NCBI GenBank assembly: GCA_007922305.1
Contig: ML677365.1
Coordinates: forward strand, 18,667,241-18,731,240
Direction of reading: 5' to 3'
From: Dermatemys mawii
Lineage: Eukaryota; Chordata; Testudines; Dermatemydidae
DNA: 64,000 bases
This document shows positions 34,701 to 46,700 of this stretch, in pieces. A model generated the notes under the pieces. That model was not told where the DNA came from, ran no database searches, and was given only the letters and a program-made list of their open reading frames with translations. The position numbers and the translations under genes were made by a program. The stretch's first letter is position 1. Every line of letters starts with the position of its first letter.

Positions 34701-37700
34701 GCTGCTGAAGGCTGAATTCCACACATTTGTTTTGTCATAGCTATTAATGAGTCCAGTAACACTTGGTCAGAGCCTTATCTTCTATGCAAAGATACTGATG
34801 TTTCCCATAACCCTTGTTGAGAGATTGCTCAATGGCCACACCATGCCATATACCACTGAAGGGTCAGGCATACACTTCTCCCAGACTATCAACTAAGGCA
34901 TGATATATACAGTATCCGGCTTCTCCTCCAGAAGTCTGTCTTCTGCTACATTTACACAACCCATCTAGCAAAATTCACATGACCACACTGGAAGCCAAAG
35001 TGGAATCATCTCTGTGAATGTGTCAAGCTCCATGAACCTGTTGTCATCTCTCTTTGCCTCTATGTAATCCATCAATAGCTGGACAAAATCCACGATCTAG
35101 TTTTCCCAGAAGTGTATTTGAACAATTTTTTCCTTGGGTAACATAAGTGTCTATGAGCTGGTGGAGTGATTGGGTGCTGGTCAGGGCATTTTAAATATTG
35201 ATAACATTTTATAATTAGGAAGTAGAGCTGGGTCTTTTTATCTGCACAACTTCATATAAATAGCAGGCAAAAAAAAAAAAATCAAATCAGTCCATTCTAA
35301 AAATAATGACAAATATTTTGATGTATTATATGGTACAAACAAGTTCGTACTGTTATATGCACAGACTTGCTTTAACCAAAGGGAAAAAAATATGGGAAAA
35401 TGCATAAAATATATCCCCAGGCCTAAATATTTCCCAAACATTCTAAAACAGTACTATTTTTGAGTACTTGGCTGCATTATCAATTATATTTAGAAACTTT
35501 CTGCCAATTTTGGTCAAAATTAGACTGTTTCTTTGAGTTATGGCCCTTTTTGTGATTTTATGATTTTTTTCAGTTTAGATGCCAATAATGTTTAAATATT
35601 ATGTGATATAGAAAAACTATAGCATTTCCAGAATCTACATCTGCCCTGGTGATGACCACCAGATATGTACCTAACAAGTGAAAGCACTAAAGTTTTTCTA
35701 GATGATGGGTTACCCCTTAGTGCCTAAAATGGATCTGAGCTGGTAGATTACAGATTTTACACCCCAAACAGTCACAGCGAGCAACATCAACAGCAACTCT
35801 GGGGGAAGGTCATGTCGCTATGGCTGAAGGAAAGATCACTAAAATTCCCAGAGTGGTAAGGAGACAAAATAATAGAAACAAAGCTAAAATTAAAATATAC
35901 GGTGAAAGTTTGTTCCACACTTACTTTCCAAAGACTTATCACTTACAATAGGATATAATCTTTCCATAACCCTCAGATACTATATACAACAGACATTAAG
36001 ACCTACTATCAATGACAGAAAAATATGGAAAAATCGTAAGTGTCAATATGGTGACTCAAAACATGTCAGATACTCTCAGGTACGGGCATGTCGTGTTTTG
36101 CATGAGGGTTCCATTCCGCGGTTACCATGTAAAGCTGAAACCCATTGAGTTCAATGGCGGGCGAAATCACCCGCCCTACCTAAAGTTTTTACATTTTTAT
36201 TTTTCTCTTTTTTTTTTTTTCCAACCGCGTAAAGCGGAAATTGCGCATGTTAAATGTGCCTAAGGTGCAACATGCCTGTACTTTTTGTTAAACAAATGCT
36301 AGTAGAGTAAATGTTATAAGCTATAGCCAATTAGCTGTCGCAAAATGGAGCATAAAGAATTTGTGATTCATGATCAATGTATGAAATAATCACTTTAAAG
36401 ACAACTGCTTTCACATATCTTTCTAAATACAATATTTTTAATTACTGGAGGATCAATTATTTTTTAATATTCATTAGAAACAGAAAGGATACAATAATGT
36501 GTCTATCTGATGGATTCCTCTGACGTGTCCTTTCCAGTTGAGATAACTGCTTAGCTTCTCGATTCTTTGCTGTTAAAGTTGCTTTGAGATCATCCTGCAA
36601 ATATATTTATACCATTTTGTATATGTTGAAATAGAGCTAGGGGCATATGAAATACACTTGTCTGCTTTTATGAGTTGTCCAGAAAACTTACACAATTTCT
36701 TTCCCCCTCTAAATCAAACCAGGTTTTTATGGCCTAATCCTGTGAAACGATGAACACTTCCTGAAAAAGAGATCAATGGGCACTGAGAGTGCTCAGCCCT
36801 TTGCAGGACTGGGCCCCAGGCTGTGTGCGCGCGCCATCTTTTAAATTTATGGAGGGAAAAATGTGACCGAAAATCAGGAGTTCTTAAATAAGAGTTTATT
36901 AGATGGGCAAAAAGCCACAATTCTACAGTCAAGAAAGAGGTCAACTTTGGCTAAAAGCCCATGCTGGTTCAGTGGCAAAGTGTGGCCAGCGTTTAGAAAT
37001 AAAAAAACAATATTTAACAAATGGGAAAAGGAGAAATAGCAATTAGTATAAATTAGAAGTATGAAGTGCAGAAGATTAATAAGGGTAGTTAAAAACATTA
37101 GGGAAAATCCACAACAGGCAGAACGAGAGTTTTAAAGTACATTAGGAAAGAAAGAAAGCCTAACAATGTTATAGGCCCACTACTAGATTAAAATAGTAAA
37201 ATTGTTATTACTGGTGCAGAAAAAGCTCAATAAATATTTCTGTTATGTGTTTGGAAAAAAGCAGGATGAGAATGATGAAGTACTCTACACTCCATTAGTA
37301 ACTGAGGAGGATATGAGATAACATCTACTCAGAATAAACATTTTTCAATCAGCCTGAATAATCTGTACCCAAGAGTCCTAGAAAAGTTAGTTGAAGTGAT
37401 CTGTAGCCCACTGATGTTAATTTTTAGTAAATCTTGGAATTCTGAGGAAATTCTAGAAGACTGGAAGAAGAATAATGTTGTGCCTATATATAAAAAAAAA
37501 AGGCAAACCAGGATGATTGAGGTCAGGCTAACCAGCCTATAATTCCCTGAATCTCTGGCAAAATAGAACAGAAGCTAATGCTGGATTAAATTAATAAAGA
37601 ATGCAGGAATAGGAATACAATTAATGCAAGTCAACATAGTTTTAAGGAAAACAAGTCTTGTCAAACAAACCTTATTTAGTTTCTTGAGGAGATTATAAAT

Positions 37701-40700
37701 TTGGTTGATAAAGGTACTGTGTATATACAACAATTAGACTTGTAAGGTGTTTAACTTAGTGTTGCATAATTAAAAAACTGGCGCTATACAATAACAAGAA
37801 AACAAGATAATCCATGTTATATGGATTAAAAACTGGCTACTTGACAGATCTCAGCAAGTACTTGTCAATGGGGAATCATCACTAAATGTGGGTATTTCAA
37901 GTGAGATTCTACTGGGATCAGGACTATGCCTGATGCTATTCAACATTTTCATCAATGCCGTGGAAGTAAACATAAAATTACAGCTGATAAAGTTTCCAGA
38001 TGACACACACAAATACTTGTTTTAATTCAAATTAAATTAGTTCAAATGGGAAGGTTAATTCATTTAACACAGTAAAATCTCTATTTCATATATACAGAAA
38101 TTTAGTTGTTGTCCTAAAGCCTTTGCAAACAAGTTTTACATATCTCTTTAAAATAAAAATATACCAGAATTTACAGGAAAAGCCATTTTGGAGTTCTGAG
38201 ATGTGATATGATGGAGTTCCGTTGCTTTTGCAAGTTGCTGCACGTGCACACTATTCTACATGTACTCTATATACTACTCTGTCTTCCCTCCCTGCAGCTG
38301 GACACCCTTCTCTAGAGGACTGGACCCCCTCCTCTCAGCTATTTCCTGAAGTGCATCTGCTTTACACATGTTCCCAGGTGCAACTCCAATGTATTGTTGT
38401 GTGTTACACATCTACACATTTTTGTTGCAGTAATTATTTTTAATAAGAAAAGTTTCAATAATTTGGTATACTTAACAAGCTTCACAAAAAAGGCTATAAG
38501 AATACATTAAATTTTGAGAGAAAATACACCATATAGTACCTACCCTTTTAAGTTTTACTATGGTCCCATAACTTTTCAGAGGGTCAACAACTTTGGCTTC
38601 AAGTCTTTCAACCTGGAAAAAAAGTCAAGTTATCCAAGTCCTCTGCATATTAAATGTATTTCTAGAAAACTGACTGCTTTAAGAGTAATGTTGAGTCTAT
38701 CCTACTACGATTTTAACCACATTCACTGGAGAAACAGTGGAAGCAGAGGTTGAATGAATATATCTATATCTATATATATATATATATAGGAAAAAGCAGA
38801 ACCCATAAAAATAATCAAGAAATAACTTGTCTTGATTAATCCCTAGTGTGACTTCTTTTATTACAATGGCACTATACCAAATTAGGCAGGGAATTCTAAG
38901 AACTGACTACTGGAAATAGACAATGTTAAATCTCTTAAATTCTACGGCTCTTAAGAAATTAAAAGTAAACGTATGTGATTTAAAATGTTAGATTGTGGAT
39001 TTAAAATTATTTGTTCATTAATATGCTTTAAGAGATACAAAGCTCCAGATTCTTGAAAGCTATGGGAGCAGCAAACTATATACTAAAAATATCAGAAATA
39101 TTATGCACATATATGAAGGCATTTACCGATAGTTACATTTGATATTTTGTTTTAATACCTTCTACATGGAAAAACAGATGGAAACAGCTAGAGAGGTAAT
39201 GGAGCTAAGACTATGCATCTCAGACAATATTGTGTCCATTTTATTGTTGCCTTAAAAGTTGGCCCAATAAAAGATATTACCTCACCCACATGGTGTCTCC
39301 AATACCTTGGGATCAACACAGTTACAACATCACTGCATACAAAAATGGAACTTATTGTTACCTTGTCCTTCCTCTCTTTCTGCTTCTACCACTGCTTTTG
39401 TCTTGCCTACCTGTGAGCTTCTGAGGCCAAGGACTTTTTACTGAACGACTGTAGAACCGATAGCATACTAGTGCCCATAATAATAAAGTGTGTGACACTG
39501 GCAGTCAATCAAAGAACTGTCATCCTTATTCCCTCATTTACAATTATGCCTTTCATCACAGTATGCTCTCTTTTATATAGATATGCATCTCTTTTATATA
39601 CATATGCATCTCTTTTATAGGGGCACATTAATTTGTTAAGTAACTTAAAAAGAGATCTGTTGCAACACAGTTTATAAAGCAAAGTTCCAACTCCAATAAA
39701 GTCCAGTAAAGCTTTAAAATTACAAACAAAATAGGACCAACAATTTTAAAACCAGGGATCTTAAAAAGAAAATGTTGTGATGAAAGAAAAAATGCCAGCC
39801 AAGTTAAAGTTAGGTTCCACAGAGGAAGAGAAATTTTGGGGAAAGACCTATTTTCTAATTATTATTAATGAACAAAGCTTAAGATCCAAATAAAAACTGC
39901 TTTACAGGGGTACTATCAAGGATCTCAATTGTTCCAAAGTTCAACATGACTTAAGCATTGCATTAAGAACTGGACTTTTTAGAACCATAAATGTTTATTT
40001 ATCCTAATCTTTACAGAGCTAAATCCCATTATTTTTCTTCACTGGCTTTTTGTCTCCTGACTTTCCTCCCATCCTCTGCATGTTTTTCTAATTTTTTACT
40101 CAACAAAGAAACCAGGTTTGAAACTGGAGATCTGGAACACTAGATGACTACAGAATGCTGAAATTAAAAGGCTCTTAAACTAATATTCCTGGAACTTTTA
40201 TGAATTAAAGAACTTCAAAATCTTAAGTTCCTGGTGCTGTTGCTGAAGAATGAATGGAATCAGCAGTCCCTATGAGTTATTTCACTTGCTAGTTCTGACA
40301 AAATACATATGAAAGCTGCTGCATAAATTGATGCCCACAAAGAGAAGGGGAATGGAGACAGAGACACAGATGGATAACAAGAGATAGAGAAGTTATGTAG
40401 CCAAGAGAGCCCTGTTCTCTTTTTTACCTTTTTCTCTATACTGTCTTTGCCTCCCCCCACTCCAATTGTTGGAATGGTGGAAAATGGCTTGACTGAAAGG
40501 CCACCTTTTTAAAGGTATCTAGGTACCTAAAGATGCAGAAATGTGCCTAGTGAATGTGGAGAGCTTGGAGGGCTACTGATTTTCTCTCTTTTCTTTTTTT
40601 TTTAAATATGCATGACTGTTTCCCTTCTCCCTTTGTATGGTTACTCAGCAGGCATGAAAGGGTTACTTTTTTTCTTGAAACATGACAAGCAGTACAGTGA

Positions 40701-43700
40701 CTGTGGGGAAGTTGCCTAGCTTGAAGGAACTAAAATCACTGGGGGGGGAGGAGAGGGGGTAACTAATGCAAAACCTTTGACAGGTAAACATGTCTGGAGT
40801 GGAGAAGTATCACCTTCCGGAGGAAATTGTCTATACTTGTTTCTATTCAAGACATCCAGCAAACAAAGTATTATATCAAGTGACCAGCCTGATATAGAAG
40901 AGGGGTCACTTTCTCTCCATTCAAGAACTGATATGACACTGTGAACAAGAGGGACAAAAAGGGTTTGAAGGACTGAAACTGACTAAGATATTGTATGGTA
41001 GAGAAATATTAAATTGGTAAGCATGCAATAAGCTATTTATTGTTTTATGGTATGTTTTCTCTGTAAAGCTCTTGTTCTAAACAAACTGGCTAGTCACTGG
41101 TCTATCCCAGAGGTGAGAAAACTACAGTCCGCGGGGACCATCCTGCCTAGCTCTTGAGCTCCTGGCCAGGGAGGCTAGCCCCTGGCCCCTCCCCTGCTGT
41201 CCATCCTCCCCTGCAGCCATGCTGCTGTGTGGCAGCGCAGTTTGCACCCGCGCACCTCCCAGGCTTTCCAATAAGCCAGTCCCGCCGCTCTGAGCAGCAT
41301 GGTAAGGAGATAGGGGGTGGATAAGGGGCAGGAGGTCCCAGGGGGCAGTAGGATGGGGCAGAGGTTCTGGTGGGGGGAGGTTGTCAGGGGACAGGAAGAA
41401 GGGGGTGGTTGGATAGGTGTGGGAGCCCTGGGGGTCCTGTCAGGAGGTGGGGGCGTGGACATGGGTCAGGGCAGTCAGACTCCAACTTGTTAAGATGATC
41501 ACAGTGAATTGCAGGAGGAATTACAGCTTAAATCCCTGATCATCTTAACAAGTTGGAGTCTAGTTCAGAACCTGCTGTCCTGTTCTCTCCCTGAGCTAAT
41601 GACAGGATAGATCAGGGGTGGGCAAACTTTTTGGCCCGAGGGACACATTGAAGTTGTGAAACTGTATGGAGGTCCGGGTAAGGAAGGCTGTGCCTCCCCA
41701 GATAGGCTGGCCTCCACTCCCTGTTCACCACCTTCCACTCCCTGCCCCCTGACTGCCCTCCTCAGAACCCTCGACCCATCCAACCCCTCCTCCCCTCTGG
41801 CTCCTTGTTCCCTGACCTCCCCCTTCAAGGACCAACCACCACCATCCCCAGATCCTACCCTGTAACCAGCCCACCTTGCTCCCTGTCGCCTGGTTACCCT
41901 GACCCATCTCCACACTGCCCCCTCCTGACAGGACCTGAGAGGAATGTGGGTTCTCACCCCAAGAAAAGTGACAGAGAGAGACGTGAATGGGGTTCCTTAA
42001 GGAAATCAAGAAGGGGGCAGAAGTGCAATTACTTTGGGAACTGTGACAATGAGAGTTTCAAAAGTGCTTAGATGCTTAACTCATTGAAATCAATCAGAGT
42101 TAGGCATCTTCGTGCTTCCAAAAATCCCACTAGACACTTATCTTCATCTCTAGATGCCTAAATACCCTTAAAATCTGGTGTTAAATATATAGTGAAAGGA
42201 CCAGATATAGCACTTTTATTTTCAATTGCCCTTTCTGAGTAACAAGGGCTGAACCTCTTAGAGGAAAAAAATGGATTTATGATTTTTTCTTTTGATTCTT
42301 AATGTAGAGAGATGACTTAAAAGACTTCTTTGGGTTTTTTAAAGTATTTTTCTACTTTCTTTTTTTCTTTATAAAAACAAGCAAGGTCAATGATTGCATT
42401 CCCCTTTTCAGTTAGAGTACTCCTTGGTGACTCAAAGGGAGCTTTCTGAGCTCTTTAATGAAGGGGTAGAGGTACCCTTAATAAACTCCCAAAAGTTTTA
42501 GTTAAATACGTGTTAGTTTAAAACAGAATTTTAAACGAGCTGAATAAAAATCCATTGCATTCAAAACCAATCTTGCAATTAAATTCATGTGGCTGGACTC
42601 TTGCACACAGGCAGAGACTCACTGAAGTCAGTGGAGATCCATGCTAGTGCCAGGGCTGACCCTTGCAGATCCCACTGCAGGAGCAACACTTCTCTTTCTT
42701 GATACATTTGATGTCATAAACTCACCCATTTTCCAGCTGCCTACAATAACTTATAACAAAGTGAACAATACCTGAATTCTAATTAAAAATATGAGCAAAA
42801 TATCAACAACTTTAAAACACACTGAGACCTTTTTACATATTATAATGAATGGAGAACATCCTCATCTCAATAAATGGCCACTTTTTCTCTTTCGCATGTT
42901 ACCTTTTAACATCAAAATAAGCTTTGTTTAGAGTGAACTTAAAATCATAAACCAAACTAATCTAAGTAAAATGGCCTATTTTAGGAGAGTGTCAAACTAT
43001 TATTAGGGCCCCAATCCTGCAAAAAAAATTATGTGTTTAACTTGACTCACATGAATCATCCCATTGAAATTAAGGAGACTATTCACACATGAAAAGTTAA
43101 TCATCCGCATAATTCTTTTCAGGAGCCTGATTTTGGGAATACAAAGCGTAATAATTTAACATGGAAAAGTATCGTTCCAGTTTCCAGAAGAAAGCCCAAG
43201 TTACAAAACCAATATATAAGTGTAATCTATAGCCCAGTAAAATTCACTGGCTCTTCTCATCTCCAGTGAAGACCTGTTATCTGTCCCTCATTCTTCAAAA
43301 CATGTGAGAAGTTATTCAGGGGGATTATTCACAAGGAATGAAGTTAAGTATGTTTATAAGGAATTTTGTAACTGGGGCCTAGGTCTTCAGAAAGGTAATC
43401 AGTAGGGTAAACTATGAAAGCTGGTGGGGCTTTTTTGCTTTGTTCTTAATGCATTTGTTACTAATGCATTTAAAAGTGGTTTCCCTCAGTCTTAAGAGGG
43501 AATTAAGGTACACATTATGGTAATTTTAATAATAAGATAAGTTTGCAAGCACAACATGCACAGCTTTAATTCTATACCTCTGCTTGGCGATAATCTTGAA
43601 GTTTGGAAAATTCATCCGCAAAATTTTTCAATCCAAGTTTTAAGCTTGGTGTCTCTGTAGCTGCATATGCGTATATTTCATTTACTAGAAGGTCTGCTTT

Positions 43701-46700
43701 GTCTCGTAGTCTAGCAGTTTTACGTACATATGCAGCAAATATTTGGCACAATTCACCAAAATGTTTTTCCACATTTGAAACAGCCTCTCGTATTTGTCTA
43801 GTTTGATTGTCCCTAGAGACCAAGGAAAAATGAAAAACAAGCAAAAAAACCGATTACAATACATACAGATTAAACAGGTTTGACAGTACTGTCATCACTA
43901 TACCATAAATAACATATTTCAAATTGGTCATTTTACTTCTGGGCAAAATGAAAATTTTACTAGAGGAAAATTATACTTAATATACCAGTGTGATATTTGC
44001 TTATCTAAAAAAGACAAATAAAATAATAGAAATTGAGATTTATATTTCAGCCTCTCACCAAACTGAACTTTAAAAAGTAAAAATGCAGTAACTGAAGACC
44101 CAAACTAGATACATCTACACACTTGAGAAAATCTTCATAAAACTGCTATGCAGTTAGGTGCTTTGGAAATCTCAATAGCGATCTATCTGCATCTTTAGAC
44201 ACCTACATACATTTAAAAATCTGTCCCAGAGAACTTAAAGCCCTAACACTGCAGACACTTACACACAATTTTAAATTTAACCATGCGTGGTCTCACTTAA
44301 GTTAGGCCTTGTCTACACTACCAGCTGGATCGACGGGTAGAAATCGATCTATTGGGGATCGATTTATCATGTCTCGTCAGGACCCCAAATTGGTCCCCAA
44401 AGTCGATTCCAGGACTCCACCTCACAAAAAGGCGCAAGCTGGAGTCAACGGAAGAGTCCGACGCCGACAGAACGGCAGGTAAGTCGACCTAAGATGCTGA
44501 AGTTGCGTATCTTAAGTTGACCCTCCCCACTAGTGTAGACCAGGCTTTAGTTGCCCAAGATTGACAGGAAGTCTGTGGAATAGCCAGGAACTGGGTCCTA
44601 GTCACTGGGTAGTAGAACAAGTTATTTGAACAGAAGGATGGAAACACTTTTTTCATCTGTAGCTCTCAAAGCATTTTTCAAATAATCCAAATATCCATAT
44701 CCCATTTTAATGATGGAAAAATTGAGACACAAAGTGGTGAATTGCTTTATCCTAATTCTCACATGGCAATTATGTGACAGAGCTGGGAACAAAAGCCAGG
44801 TCTCCTGATTCACAATCTAGTGACCTTTCCTTAGAATCTACTCAAAAGTGCCAGTGTGCATTGGTTTTGAAAATAAAGTTCTGTAACTATACAAGTAAAC
44901 AAAGTCTATCAGAGTCAGGAACTCATCTTTTCCCCTGAAGCCCTCAATACCAACTCCATAGTTAGGTTCATTTCAATTTTTCAAAGCGCAAGTTTAAAAA
45001 ATGCATTAGGCATGACAAAAAATACTAAATACAAACAAAATTACACCACTTTTATAAAAAATCATTTTTATTATCATTTGAAGTAAATCCGTTCAGCCTT
45101 TTAGAACTCTCAGTGACTTAAAGTGCCTAATCAAATTTTTTTTAAAAAAAAAAACGCCTCACTTGTCTGATTTTTTTTAAACTTACAAATGTTATACCTA
45201 ATTTACTATAACTGAAAGAATAAAGAATTTTCCCCCTAGTTTTTTAACTTTATTTAACTGACAACAGTTTGGGTATAATCATTTCCAGTGTTTCTTATGT
45301 ATTGTTAGTCTGTTTCTCCTCTTTTAATGCAGGTTTTTCACACAGCAACAGAGGAGAAAAAGTATTTTACAACAGGAAAATATGAACATAAACCCACAAA
45401 AATCAGCAGCAAGACACTGAGGCAGGCATAGCACTAGAAAAAAAATTGACTTTTATGGGGTTTTGTGCAGGCAGACGCATCTGCTCATGTTAATTGCAGG
45501 ATCAGGGCCTTAGTTTTAATGGTTCTAACTTTCACAAGAGGTAAATAAAATCTAGCACAATGAGTATTATTTAAACAAAACAATAAAAAGCCTAATTGTA
45601 AGAAATATTAACAATGCTATCTCCATCAAAATAGCAAAGAAAGTATTAATTATGCAATACCAACAACATAAAATGTTGCAGGGTAAAACTCTGGTGCATA
45701 AAATTTTAGGTGAACCTTTTGTTTAGGTGGGTTGCAGGAGGAAGGGTATTTACAGAAAAATATGCCTGACCAATGGAACTCAAATACTGTGCTCCAGTAG
45801 AGCTTAGGAAGTCATTGAAGCAGGTATCTTCTCTATCTAACCTCCTCAGAGTTCATAGGTATGGCCTTGTGAAACAGTTTGTGAGAGTTGCAATTCTGAC
45901 AGCCTGAAATGATCCTGGGTCTTAATTTTGAACATGTCATCAACCTTCCAAACCCAGAAAAATCAAAGGAAATTCAATACTTCAAGACCAGAGCATCATC
46001 TTACAGTCTACTATATTTTCTTGACAAGACAGATATGTGAAAATACATGCTGAAAATGAACATGTGTGTTAACCTAAGTCTTTCAGAAGAAAATACCATT
46101 GCAGAAGAAGAACAGTTTATGTTATCTCAAATAAGCAGGCACAATTTGAGGTAGAGGGATTGTTTTCTTTTAAAGACAAATACCAGGGGATAGTCTCCTA
46201 GCTCCCAATGGTTTTCTCACGTCTGTTACCATCTAAATAAGGGAAATTTCACAAACCAAGTGAGAATATTAAAAAATCTCATTGAAAAGCCCATCAGAAA
46301 AATCTTTCTTCCACAATGAACACTAACCTAAAGATAATCTCCAGTGTAGGCTCCCTCTGCTCTCCCATTGAACTGTCTGACACTGTTTACTTATAACCAC
46401 TAACTCCGCCTCTCAAGTAATGAGAGGAAACCTAAGGCACATCTGCTCAAATATTCAGCAACTTTCTGCCTACAGTTTCCCCATGTGAACAGCATTCAGT
46501 TCTGAGAGATAAGAATTACATTTCCTTAGGGCTGATCTTCACTAGCGCGGGGGATCGACTGTAGACACGCAATTTCAGCTACGTTAATAACATAGGTGAA
46601 ATCGGCATATCTACAGCCGACTTACCTGCCGTCCTCACGGCAGCAGCAGTCGGTGGCGCGCTCCCCTGTCAACTCCAGCTTGCCCTTTTGGCGAGCTGGA

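Larger units (their letters stand above)
31839..35716 (-). mobile_element. Long-TIR DNA transposon-like element of unassigned superfamily
   Basis: A 3.9-kb unit bounded by gggtaaccc (31839) and gggttacccc (ending 35716), with TTA at 31836-31838 and 35717-35719. The left arm (31839-about 32453) and right arm (about 35203-35716) are inverted copies matching almost end to end. Shared blocks include atctggtggtcatcaccag, cacaaaaagggcc, ttttgaccaaaattggcaga, caattgataatgca and a taattataaaa end. Excluding a later 104-bp insertion, each arm is about 510 bp. Between them lies a decayed minus-strand gene. It is inserted in CIBAR1 intron 4. TTA duplication recalls PIF/Harbinger, but arm length and coding content do not. 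Confidence 0.85.

Noticed and set aside
33258..34715. Plus-strand frames inside the long-TIR element (33258-33599, 34258-34605, 34425-34715)
   Set aside because: The family motifs are on the minus strand; these are antisense shadows.
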